Assembly: GCA_965215345.1 (NCBI GenBank)
Contig: CBDCDL010000002.1
Span: 3,782,001 to 3,846,000 of the forward strand
Origin: CATQHW01 sp965215345
Lineage (GTDB): Bacteria > Spirochaetota > Spirochaetia > SZUA-6 > Bin103
DNA: 64,000 bases
Direction: 5' to 3'
In this document: piece after piece, positions 1 to 7,651 of the stretch
Position numbering within the stretch: the stretch's first letter is position 1
How the letters are laid out: every line of letters begins with the position of its first letter
Translations under genes and position numbers: made by a program
The notes under the pieces: generated by a model
Told to the model about the DNA's origin: nothing
Database searches by the model: none
What the model saw: the letters and a program-made list of their open reading frames with translations, nothing else

Positions 1-887
1 GGTTGCTGGCCGGCGACCTGGACACCCTCGACCATGCCCGCCGCATTGTGCAGGTGGGACTGCCGCCGACCTGCGCCAGCTTCGGCTGGTCGATCGAAGG
101 CGCGTGGCGGGAGGTGATCCCCGGCCGCGGCGAGGTCAACAATACCGGCGACATGGTGCAGGCCGCGCTGATCCTGGGCCGCGCCGGCTGGCCGGGTTTC
201 TTCGAGTCGGCCGAGCGCATGATCCGCAGCCACGTGCTGCCGTCGCAGTGGCGGATCGGCCAGCCCTACCGCCGGCCGGCCGACGACCCGAAGAACCCGC
301 CGCCGCGGGTGCCGGACGGAGAGGACGGCGGCTGGGGATGCCCGGCGGTCAACGACCGCTACGGCCGCTCGCGCTTCGGTGTCCTGGACATCACCCAGGG
401 CGGCATACAGTGCCTGTGGGCGGCGATCCGGGAGGGCATCGTCGAGGATGACCTCGGAATGGCCGTGAACCTGCTGTTCTCCAACCGGGTCCCGTCGCTG
501 CAGGTGGACAGCGGCCTGCCGGAACAGGGCCGCCTGCGCGTCGCCACGCGGGGGAGGGGCCGCGCGCCGGCCACGCTCCGCATCCGTCGGCCGAGCTGGC
601 TGGACGCCGGCCGGCTGACCGTGCGGCGCGACGGCGTGCCGGAGCGGCCGTGTCTGACCGACCACTGGCTGATCGTCCCGACGGCTGGCCCCACCACCGT
701 CGAGATCACGTTCCCGGTGGCACGCCGCGACGGCGCCGAGTGGGTGAACCACCGGCCCTATCGCGTCGTCCGGGACGGCGACCAGGTGGTGGCCATGGAT
801 CCGAAGGGGGAGTGCGCGCCGATGTATCCGAGCGCCGCCGAGCTGAGCGGCGCGAGCGCACCGGATACCGGCGCGGGCAGCGGGTGA
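1..887 (+). CDS. GH127-like (DUF1680-type) glycosidase, 3' part only
   Basis: The gene enters from the left edge, so its start is outside the window; about 294 residues are visible up to the TGA at 885-887. The first part looks helical, as in the (alpha/alpha) barrel of GH127-type beta-L-arabinofuranosidases (NNTGDMVQAALILGRAGW, then GGIQCLWAAIREG). The last 120 residues look like a beta-sandwich (LRIRRPSWLDAGRLTV, then VEITFPV), as at the C-terminal end of that superfamily. The CC pair and ExC zinc ligands of GH127 are not recognisable here, so activity is unproven. A clearer member of the family lies at 15215-16972. The family call is tentative; coding status is certain from codon use and length. 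Confidence 0.55.
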   Translation, partial: LLAGDLDTLDHARRIVQVGLPPTCASFGWSIEGAWREVIPGRGEVNNTGDMVQAALILGRAGWPGFFESAERMIRSHVLPSQWRIGQPYRRPADDPKNPPPRVPDGEDGGWGCPAVNDRYGRSRFGVLDITQGGIQCLWAAIREGIVEDDLGMAVNLLFSNRVPSLQVDSGLPEQGRLRVATRGRGRAPATLRIRRPSWLDAGRLTVRRDGVPERPCLTDHWLIVPTAGPTTVEITFPVARRDGAEWVNHRPYRVVRDGDQVVAMDPKGECAPMYPSAAELSGASAPDTGAGSG

Positions 888-926
888 TCGCGGCCCGCGC
901 CGGCGGACGCCGGGCACGGGCGGCGG

Positions 927-935
927 TGCTAAGAT
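927..935 (+). promoter_or_regulatory. Extended -10-like element before the export operon
   Basis: TGCTAAGAT matches an extended -10 (TGn followed by TAAGAT), 22 bases before the ATG at 958. No convincing -35 is visible. If it is real, transcription would start near 942, which excludes the in-frame ATG at 934 and supports 958. The same TAAGAT hexamer is used in the stronger promoter at 7609. Confidence 0.35.
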
Positions 936-957
936 GCGCCGCGATCCGGAAGGCACC

Positions 958-1674
958 ATGACGAGCGAACCGCGGGAGACGTTGATCGAAGCCGAGGACC
1001 TCACCAGGGTTTTCGGCGCCGGCGCCGAGGAGGTGAACGCGCTCAGGGGCGTGTCGATCTCGATCCAGGCCGGCCGCTTCGTGCTGCTCCGCGGCCGCTC
1101 GGGCTCCGGCAAGACCACGCTCCTCAACCTGCTGGGCGGGCTGGATCGGCCCACCAGCGGCACCGTGACGGTCGACGGCCGTGACCTGCAGGCCATGAGC
1201 GGCGGGCAGCGCAACCGCTGGCGGCGCGACACCGCGGCCTTCGTCTTCCAGGCGCTCGCGCTGCTGCCGGGGCTCACCGCGCTGGAGAACGTCGACCTGC
1301 CGCTGCGCATCGCGGGGGTGGATCCCCGCACCGCCGCCGCCAGAGCGCGCGAGCATCTCGAGCGGGTGGGCCTGGGGCCGCGCGCCCATCACCGCGTGTT
1401 CGAGCTGTCCGGCGGCGAGCAGCAACGCGTCGCCGTGGCCCGCGCCCTGGTCAAGCAGCCGGCGGTGCTGTTCGCCGACGAGCCGACCGGTGAGCTCGAC
1501 CAGGGATCCGGCGCCACCGTGCTGCAGCTCCTCCGCTCCGCGGTCGAAGAGCGGCGCATGACCGCCGTGGTCACCAGCCACGATCATCTGGTGACCGGCT
1601 TCGCCGACCGGGTGTACGCGATCGCGGACGGCATGCTGCATCAGGTCGAACCGGCCGCGAAGGGCACGTCGTGA
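958..1674 (+). CDS. ABC transporter ATP-binding protein (LolD/MacB type)
   Basis: A 238-residue ATPase of the LolD/MacB (FtsE-like) class that energises export or mechanotransmission through an FtsX-type permease. Visible motifs in order: Walker A GRSGSGKTT, Q-loop FVFQALALLPGLTALEN, signature LSGGEQQRVAVARAL, Walker B VLFADEPTGELD, and H-loop VTSHD. The length is normal for the class. An upstream in-frame ATG at 934 lies inside a -10-like element, so 958 is preferred. The stop overlaps the GTG of the adaptor gene by 4 bases (GTGA), indicating translational coupling. With the next three genes it forms an efflux-type operon; the substrate is unknown. Confidence 0.85.
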   Translation: MTSEPRETLIEAEDLTRVFGAGAEEVNALRGVSISIQAGRFVLLRGRSGSGKTTLLNLLGGLDRPTSGTVTVDGRDLQAMSGGQRNRWRRDTAAFVFQALALLPGLTALENVDLPLRIAGVDPRTAAARAREHLERVGLGPRAHHRVFELSGGEQQRVAVARALVKQPAVLFADEPTGELDQGSGATVLQLLRSAVEERRMTAVVTSHDHLVTGFADRVYAIADGMLHQVEPAAKGTS

Positions 1675-2714
1675 GGGTGAGCGCGCTTCCTGCTCGCCGC
1701 TTCGTCCTGCTCGCGGTGCGCGGTGCGCTGTCGGTGGTCACCGTGGCGCTCTTCGCCGTGCTCGCGGGATGCGGCCGGCAGGCCGACGACCTGGAACTGC
1801 CGGCCGAGCTGTCGGAGCTGGGCGCCCGCGCATCGGCGCCCACCTACCCGGTGGAGCGGCGCGATCTGGCCGTCGAGATCGAGCGGGTGGCGCGCGTGCA
1901 GTCGGTGCGGCTGCAGGAGCTGTACTTCCAGGAGGGCGGCCGGCTGGCGGAGCTCAACGTGGGCACCGGCGACCGGGTGACGCAGGGGCAGATCCTGGCG
2001 CGGGTCGCCAGCGGCCCGCTTCAGCACAGCCTGCGCCTGGCCGAGCTCGACCTGGAGATCGACCGTCTGCGGGCCGCCTCGCAGGGTCCGGGCTCCTCCA
2101 GCGTCGACCGGCAGATCCGGCAGCTTGAGGTGACCAAGCGCGAGGCGGCGGTCGACTTCCTGCGGCGGCGCGTGGAAGCGCACACCATCCGCGCCCCCTA
2201 CGACGGCGTGATCACGCGGGTGAACCCGGTGGTGGACGAGATCGTCGAGGGCTACCGCACCATCATCGAGATCGCCGACCCACAGGATCTGGAGTTGCAG
2301 ATGGACGTCAGCGTCGACCAGTTCGACCGGATGGAGGTCGGGCAGTCGGCGCAGGTCGAGATCAGCAGGGGCACCTGGGCACCGGGCACGGTGTCGCGGC
2401 TTACCAGCCGCACCTCGGGCCGCGATGCCGCCCTGCGGCGCGAGGAGTACGTCGTGCACCTGCGGCTGGACGAGGCCGACGCGGTGTCGTTCCGCATGGG
2501 CGCCCGCCACGCGGCACGCGTGCTGGTCGACTTCCGCCCGGACACGCTGCTGATTCCCATCTCGACCCTGCGCGAGTTCCAGGGCCGGACCTACGTGCGC
2601 GTACTGGAAGGGGTGCAGCGGCGCGAGGTCGACGTGAAGGTCGGTGTCCGCACCGATACGCGCGTCGAGGTTCTGGAGGGCCTGGAGTCCGGACAGACCG
2701 TCATCGGCAAATGA
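1671..2714 (+). CDS. MacA/HlyD-like periplasmic adaptor lipoprotein
   Basis: A 347-residue membrane-fusion/adaptor protein that would link the inner-membrane permease to the periplasm or outer membrane. The N-terminus has a hydrophobic segment ending in a lipobox (AVLAGC, Cys at about residue 34), so it is probably a lipoprotein. It has a biotinyl-lipoyl-like half (ELYFQEGGRLAELNVGTGD), a coiled-coil hairpin (about residues 120-165), the second lipoyl half (TIRAPYDGVITRVNPVVDE) and beta-barrel and membrane-proximal domains. The GTG start overlaps the preceding TGA. Its own TGA (2712-2714) is the first three bases of a 16-bp inverted repeat, so the present C-terminus may have been set by an insertion. 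Confidence 0.85.
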   Translation: MRVSALPARRFVLLAVRGALSVVTVALFAVLAGCGRQADDLELPAELSELGARASAPTYPVERRDLAVEIERVARVQSVRLQELYFQEGGRLAELNVGTGDRVTQGQILARVASGPLQHSLRLAELDLEIDRLRAASQGPGSSSVDRQIRQLEVTKREAAVDFLRRRVEAHTIRAPYDGVITRVNPVVDEIVEGYRTIIEIADPQDLELQMDVSVDQFDRMEVGQSAQVEISRGTWAPGTVSRLTSRTSGRDAALRREEYVVHLRLDEADAVSFRMGARHAARVLVDFRPDTLLIPISTLREFQGRTYVRVLEGVQRREVDVKVGVRTDTRVEVLEGLESGQTVIGK

Positions 2715-2816
2715 CGGTGCATTTCCCCGTGGGGCGACAGCGGCGATGCGTGCATGACGCGATGATGCCCGGGCGGATTGGGCCATGGGCCAATCAAGCC
2801 GGGAAATGCACCGTCA
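2712..2816. repeat. 105-bp segment bounded by perfect 16-bp inverted repeats
   Basis: TGACGGTGCATTTCCC at 2712-2727 is perfectly inverted at 2801-2816, leaving 73 bases between. The segment fills the gap between the adaptor stop codon and the permease start. An imperfect palindrome around 2777-2794 lies inside it. It encodes nothing. It could be a MITE-like non-autonomous element or a long regulatory stem; no clear target duplication beyond AA is visible. Confidence 0.7.
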
Positions 2817-2835
2817 AACGAGGGTGCAACCGGCC

Positions 2836-5748
2836 ATGATCGGCCGCCTGGGCCGATACGCGCTTGCCCTCTTCTGGATCACCTTGAAGCGGATCGCCAA
2901 GAACTGGCGGCTGGTGACGCCGCTGTTGCTCGGACTGATCCTCGCGTCGGCGTTCGTGGCCGCGGTGCCGATCTACTCCGCGGCAAGCCTGCAGCGCAGC
3001 TTCATCCAGCACTGGCGCGAGCAGGACAGCTTTCGCGCCCCGTTCGCGGTGATCCCGTCGCACCGCAATCCGCGCCGCAAGGTGGCGGTCGATCCCGCGC
3101 GCATCAACGAGCTGGAGCGCTATCTCGGCGACGCGCTGCAGGCGGCGGCGGGCCACCCGCCGCTGAGCGTCTCGTCCTACAAGACGTTCGGCGTCGACTT
3201 CCTGATGCTCTCCGCGGATGCCGAGCCGGGAGGCCGCGTGACCCGCGCAGAGCTCGGCGTGATGAGCAACCTGCAGGAGCACGCCGACCTGGTGGACGGC
3301 CGCTGGTTCGGCGACCGCTCCGACGGCGTGGTCGAGGTGGTGGTCGGCGGGCGCACCCTCGACGAACTGGAACTGCTGGTCGGGGCGCGCTACTGGTGGG
3401 CGTACAGCCTGCGGGAAGACGAGGAGATCGATCCGGCGGCCGGCATCGACATCCGCACCCTGCAGGGACAGCGCTTCGCCGTGGTCCCGGTGGAGGTGGT
3501 CGGCCTGGTGCGGCCGCGGCCGGGCCTGACCTCCCGCGAATGGATCTACCCGCTGCTGCCGGACCGCCTGTTCATCCGCCGCGAGCCGTTCGAGCGCATG
3601 CGGGAGGCCGGCCTGCGCGTCGATCGTGCCGACTGGCAGTGGGTGTTCGACGACCGGCTGGTGCAGGTCGCCGATGTCGGCCGCCTGATCGCCCATCTGG
3701 AAGCGATCGAAGTTCGCATGGCCGAGTTGATCCCCGACACCGAGTTCTGGCTGTCGCCGCTGGACTTCTTTCGCGGCTTCAAGCGGATCCTGGACCAGGT
3801 GTCGCTGTTCCTGCTGTCCCTGGCGGCGCCGACGCTCGCCATGATCGTCGCCTACGTGATGCTGATGGCGGCCCTCAGCGTCGAGCAGCGCATCGCGGAG
3901 GTCGCCACGCTGCACAGCCGCGGCGCCGGGCGGCTGCAGGTGCTGGCAAGCTTCGCGCTGGAGTGGGCGGTGCTGGCCGCCGTCGCGGCCCTCATCGGGC
4001 CGTACGTGGGGCTGATCGCGGCGCGCGCGGTCGGCTCGACCGAGGGGTTCCTGGGCTTCGCGGCGATCGCCGCCGGCGCCGGCACGGACGCCGGCTCAGG
4101 CCTGCCGCTGGCGGTCACCCGGCAGGCCCGTGGGTTCGCGGCGCTGGCGAGCGTGCTGGCGGTGGCCGCCGCCGTGGGGCCGGCCGCCGCCGGCGGTCGG
4201 CTGTCGGTGGTCACCCTCAGGCAGCTTCGCGCACGCGGCATGCGCCGCTCGTTCTGGCACCGCTACTTCATCGACGTGATCGTGATCGGGGTCGGCTTCT
4301 ACGGCTACTCCAGCCTGCGCTGGCAGTCGATCCGCCTGGCGCCGGATGCCACCGTCGAAGCCGACCCGCTGCTGTTCGTGGTCCCGGTGCTCTTCTTCCT
4401 GGGCTTCGGCCTGCTGCTGCTCAGGCTGTTTCCGCTGGCGATGGCGGCGCTGAGCCGGCTGACCGCCGTCGTGCGCGGGGTGGTGTGGCAGCTCAGCTTC
4501 CGCCGGCTGGCGCGCAACACCGGGCCGTTCGTGTCCGTGGTGGTGCTGCTGATCGTCACCGTGGCGATGGGCATCTACAATGGTTCGGCGGCGCGTACCC
4601 TGCAGCTCAACATCGCCGACCGGATCCGCTACCTCGTGGGCGCGGAGGTGGTGGTGATCGAGTCGTGGATCCCGCCTGATCCCGACAACCCGGAACCGGT
4701 TCGGCGGCGGGAGGACCCGCGGCCGGTCGCGGCGAGCGAGCCGCCGTGGGTGGCGCGGGCCGAGATCCCCGGCGTGGAGGCGATGGCGCGCGTGCTCTAC
4801 CGCCGGGCCGAGGGTCGCAGGGGATCAACGCAGCTCAGCGCGTTCAACCTGATGGCCCTGACTCCGGAGGAGTTCGTGCACGCGGCATGGCAGCGGGACG
4901 ACCTGCTGCCGTACCCGTTCACGGAGTACCTGGTGGCGCTGGCCAGGCACCGGGAGGGCGTGCTGATCAGCCGGTGGCTGGCGGGCCGCTACGACCTGGG
5001 ACCGGGGGACGCGTTCACCATCGAGTACCAGAACCAGCCGATCGAGGTGTACGTGGTGGCCGTGATCCCCTACTGGCCGGCGCTCGATCCGTCCGATCGC
5101 GCGTTCGTGGTGGCCAACCTCGCCCACGTGCAGGACTTCACGGTCCTGGAACCGTACGAGAGCTGGTACACCGTGAACGAGGAGGAGATGACCTCACCGG
5201 ACGGTGTGACCGGGGTGGACCTCCTGGTCGACGAGCTCTCGTCGATCGGCGTGATCGCCGAGCGGGTCATGGACACCCGCGGTCAGCTCGCCGAGCTGCA
5301 GCGCGAGCCGTACCGCCGCGGCTTCTTCGGCGTGCTGTCGCTGGGCTTCGTCGCGGCGGCGGCGGTGACCGTGCTGGCGCTGCTGGTCTCCACCATCTCC
5401 TCGACGCGGGAGCAGTCCGTGCAGATCGCGGCCCTGCGCGCCAACGGCCTGTCGGCGCTGCAGACCACCGGCGTGCTGGCGGTGGAGCGCCTGTTGACCG
5501 TCGGCGTGGGCGTGGGGCTGGGCGTGGCCGGCGCGCGCATCGCGTCGCTGCTGTTCCTGCCGCTCCTGCGCGACCGCGCCGCGGAGGTGTCGACCGTGCC
5601 GCCGTACCTGGTGGTGAGCGACGTGGCCGACCTCACCGCGCTGCTGCTGGTGGTGGCCGCCGCGCTGGCGGCCGCGGTGGTGGCGGTGGCCATGTTCATC
5701 GGCCGGCGCCAGGTGGCCGGCGCCGTCCGCCTGGGAGAGGAGCCGTGA
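2836..5748 (+). CDS. FtsX/MacB-like ABC transporter permease
   Basis: About 970 residues. An N-terminal membrane segment (TPLLLGLILASAFVAAVPIY) precedes a large periplasmic domain. A first FtsX-type membrane block lies near residues 320-440, further hydrophobic segments near 480-590, a second periplasmic part near 600-820, and a C-terminal FtsX block near 825-965 with the typical SVQIAALRANGLSALQ coupling motif. Large duplicated FtsX permeases of this kind serve in macrolide/peptide/lipoprotein export. ATG 2836 is preferred because the other in-frame ATG (2785) lies inside the inverted-repeat element. GAGGG at 2820-2824 is a modest ribosome site. The stop overlaps the next gene by 4 bases. 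Confidence 0.85.
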   Translation: MIGRLGRYALALFWITLKRIAKNWRLVTPLLLGLILASAFVAAVPIYSAASLQRSFIQHWREQDSFRAPFAVIPSHRNPRRKVAVDPARINELERYLGDALQAAAGHPPLSVSSYKTFGVDFLMLSADAEPGGRVTRAELGVMSNLQEHADLVDGRWFGDRSDGVVEVVVGGRTLDELELLVGARYWWAYSLREDEEIDPAAGIDIRTLQGQRFAVVPVEVVGLVRPRPGLTSREWIYPLLPDRLFIRREPFERMREAGLRVDRADWQWVFDDRLVQVADVGRLIAHLEAIEVRMAELIPDTEFWLSPLDFFRGFKRILDQVSLFLLSLAAPTLAMIVAYVMLMAALSVEQRIAEVATLHSRGAGRLQVLASFALEWAVLAAVAALIGPYVGLIAARAVGSTEGFLGFAAIAAGAGTDAGSGLPLAVTRQARGFAALASVLAVAAAVGPAAAGGRLSVVTLRQLRARGMRRSFWHRYFIDVIVIGVGFYGYSSLRWQSIRLAPDATVEADPLLFVVPVLFFLGFGLLLLRLFPLAMAALSRLTAVVRGVVWQLSFRRLARNTGPFVSVVVLLIVTVAMGIYNGSAARTLQLNIADRIRYLVGAEVVVIESWIPPDPDNPEPVRRREDPRPVAASEPPWVARAEIPGVEAMARVLYRRAEGRRGSTQLSAFNLMALTPEEFVHAAWQRDDLLPYPFTEYLVALARHREGVLISRWLAGRYDLGPGDAFTIEYQNQPIEVYVVAVIPYWPALDPSDRAFVVANLAHVQDFTVLEPYESWYTVNEEEMTSPDGVTGVDLLVDELSSIGVIAERVMDTRGQLAELQREPYRRGFFGVLSLGFVAAAAVTVLALLVSTISSTREQSVQIAALRANGLSALQTTGVLAVERLLTVGVGVGLGVAGARIASLLFLPLLRDRAAEVSTVPPYLVVSDVADLTALLLVVAAALAAAVVAVAMFIGRRQVAGAVRLGEEP

Positions 5749-6671
5749 GCGATCCGACCGATGCCCGGGCGATCCGCTGTGCCGGCCTGATCAAGATCTA
5801 CAAGATCGAGGACATCGAGGTGGTCGCCCTGCAGGGGCTGGACCTGGAGGTGCAGCGCGGCGAGCTGATGGGGATCATCGGTCCGAGCGGCAGCGGCAAG
5901 ACCACCCTGATGAGCGTGCTGGGCGGCCTGGACACGCCGTCGGCCGGCCGGGCCTGGGTGTCCGGCATCGACCTGGTGGCGCTCAACGACCGGCAGCGGC
6001 TGCGCTACCGGCGCCGGGACGTGGGCTTCGTCTGGCAGAACACGGCGCGCAACCTGATCCCGTACCTGACCGCCGCGGAGAACGTCGAGCTGGCGATGAT
6101 GGTGGCCGGACGCTTCGACCGCCCGCGCGCGCTGGAGCTGCTGCGGCTGGTCGGACTCGGACACCGCACCCGGCACCGGCCGCAGGCCATGTCCACAGGC
6201 GAGCAGCAACGGGTGGCGGTCGCCATCGCCCTGGCCAACGAGCCGCACGTGCTGCTGGCCGACGAGCCGACCGGATCGCTGGACGACGAGAACGCCGCCC
6301 GGTTGCTCACCCTGTTCGACACCGTGCGGCGCGAGCTCGGCGTGACGGTCGTGATCGTCACCCACGACACCAACGTGGCCGGATCGCTGGACCGCTACGT
6401 GGCGATCCGCGACGGCAAGACCGCCACCGAGGCGGTGCGCCTGTCCGGCACGCCGCCGTCGACCCGGGAGGTCGCGGAGGACGGTGCGGAGGGGACCGCG
6501 GACCCGCAGGCGGCGGCCGATGCCGCGAGCCACGACCACTTCGTGCTGCTCGATTCGGCCGGCCGCATGCAGGTCCCGGAGGAGCTGCGCGGCCGCTACG
6601 GCATCGGCGGACGGGTGCGCTTGGTGGAACAGGACGGCCGCCTGGTGATCGAGCCGCCCGGCGGCGGCTGA
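5745..6671 (+). CDS. ABC ATPase with C-terminal AbrB-like domain
   Basis: A 308-residue second ATPase of the export operon. It has Walker A GPSGSGKTT (about residue 45), signature MSTGEQQRVAVAIAL (from residue 149; an STGEQ variant of LSGGQ), Walker B VLLADEPTGSLDD and H-loop VTHD. After a variable linker the last 45 residues (HFVLLDSAGRMQVPEEL, then VRLVEQDGRLVIEP) resemble the SpoVT/AbrB swapped-hairpin DNA-binding or dimerisation fold. The start is GTG 5745, overlapping the permease stop as GTGA, with GGGAGAGG just upstream. Two distinct ATPases flanking one adaptor-permease pair may pair as a heterodimer. What the tail binds is unknown; DNA binding or dimerisation are both possible. Confidence 0.85.
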   Translation: MSDPTDARAIRCAGLIKIYKIEDIEVVALQGLDLEVQRGELMGIIGPSGSGKTTLMSVLGGLDTPSAGRAWVSGIDLVALNDRQRLRYRRRDVGFVWQNTARNLIPYLTAAENVELAMMVAGRFDRPRALELLRLVGLGHRTRHRPQAMSTGEQQRVAVAIALANEPHVLLADEPTGSLDDENAARLLTLFDTVRRELGVTVVIVTHDTNVAGSLDRYVAIRDGKTATEAVRLSGTPPSTREVAEDGAEGTADPQAAADAASHDHFVLLDSAGRMQVPEELRGRYGIGGRVRLVEQDGRLVIEPPGGG

Positions 6672-6775
6672 GCGGCCGCTCGGCGGCACCGACTCCCGGA
6701 CTGCCATGCCGCCACAGGACGGGACGTTTCCGGTAAGGTGTCGTCGTGTCCAGTGAGTCGTGTGGAGGATGACCC

Positions 6776-7546
6776 ATGGCGAGTTCGGTGCTCTCCCCCG
6801 TCAAGATTGACTACCCCAGTTCGGACGGCAAGCCGGTGGCGGAAACCGACGTTCACATCAACGCGCTGTTGTACGCGCGTGGTGGGCTGCACCACCACTT
6901 CCGTCACCGTCCGGACGTGTACGTCGCCGGCGACCTGTTGATCTACTACGAAGAGGGCAATCCCAAGGCGAGGGTAGCGCCGGACATATTCGTGGTGCTG
7001 GGGGTGGCGAACCACGTCCGGTCGTCGTATTTCCTGTGGGAGGAACGCAAGGGCCCTGACTTCGTGCTGGAGATCACGTCGGCGGGTACGCGGAGAGAAG
7101 ACCAAGGGAAGAAGCGGAGGTTGTATCGCCGGCTGGGGGTGAGGGAGTACTGGCAGTACGACCCGATGGGAGAGTGGCTGCAGCCGCCGCTGCGGTGCCT
7201 GGAGCTGGTGGCGGGGGAGTACGAGGAGCTGCCGGGGAGTGATCTGGCGGATGAGGCGATGACGAGCAGGGTGCTGGGACTGGAGCTACGAGTCACGGAG
7301 GACGGGTTGCGCTTTCACGATCCGGTGACCGGGCAGAACATTCACACGCTGGCGGAGACCGACGCCGCATGGCGGCGGGAGCAGCAGGCGCGCCAAGCGG
7401 CGGAAGCAGGGTGGCAGGCGTCGGAAGAGGCGCGCCAAGCGGCGGAAGCAGGGTGGCAGGCGTCGGAAGAGGCACGTCGCGCCGCGGAAGCGCGGGTGGC
7501 CGAACTGGAGGCCATGCTGCGCCGGGAGCGCGGTCGCGATTCCTGA
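6776..7546 (+). CDS. Uma2 family (DUF820) putative restriction endonuclease
   Basis: A 256-residue protein of the Uma2/DUF820 family, which has a PD-(D/E)XK nuclease fold; the biological target is generally unknown. The core motifs are ARVAPDIFVVLG and PDFVLEITSAGTRREDQGKK, supplying the acidic residues and the lysine. Then come KKRRLYRRLGVREYWQYDP and the usual beta-rich C-terminal portion. The last 60 residues are an Ala/Glu/Arg-rich coiled coil containing two identical 14-residue repeats. GGAGG at 6764-6768 is well placed for ATG 6776; TAAGGT at 6734 may be a -10. It stands alone between two transporter operons. Confidence 0.85.
   Translation: MASSVLSPVKIDYPSSDGKPVAETDVHINALLYARGGLHHHFRHRPDVYVAGDLLIYYEEGNPKARVAPDIFVVLGVANHVRSSYFLWEERKGPDFVLEITSAGTRREDQGKKRRLYRRLGVREYWQYDPMGEWLQPPLRCLELVAGEYEELPGSDLADEAMTSRVLGLELRVTEDGLRFHDPVTGQNIHTLAETDAAWRREQQARQAAEAGWQASEEARQAAEAGWQASEEARRAAEARVAELEAMLRRERGRDS
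7387..7470 (+). repeat. Two perfect 42-bp direct repeats in the Uma2 coiled coil
   Basis: Bases 7387-7428 and 7429-7470 are identical, and a degenerate third unit follows. They keep the reading frame and encode the 14-residue unit containing AEAGWQASEEA. Perfect identity at nucleotide level points to recent slippage or recombination and predicts length variation between strains. Confidence 0.9.
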
Positions 7547-7585
7547 TCAGGGAGGGTGACTCGGCTCCCTCCCCCCGGTCGCGGG

Positions 7586-7614
7586 TTGATCCGAGTGTCC
7601 GGCGAGGGTAAGAT
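7586..7614 (+). promoter_or_regulatory. Sigma70-type promoter of the Dpp-like operon
   Basis: TTGATC (7586-7591) and TAAGAT (7609-7614) are separated by exactly 17 bases. This is a good housekeeping promoter in otherwise GC-rich sequence. The ATG at 7652 follows with CGGAGG at 7639-7644. In-frame codons upstream of the promoter are therefore not part of the protein. Confidence 0.7.
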
Positions 7615-7651
7615 CTCCGGCCGAACACCATTTCCCACCGGAGGTTCCGCA

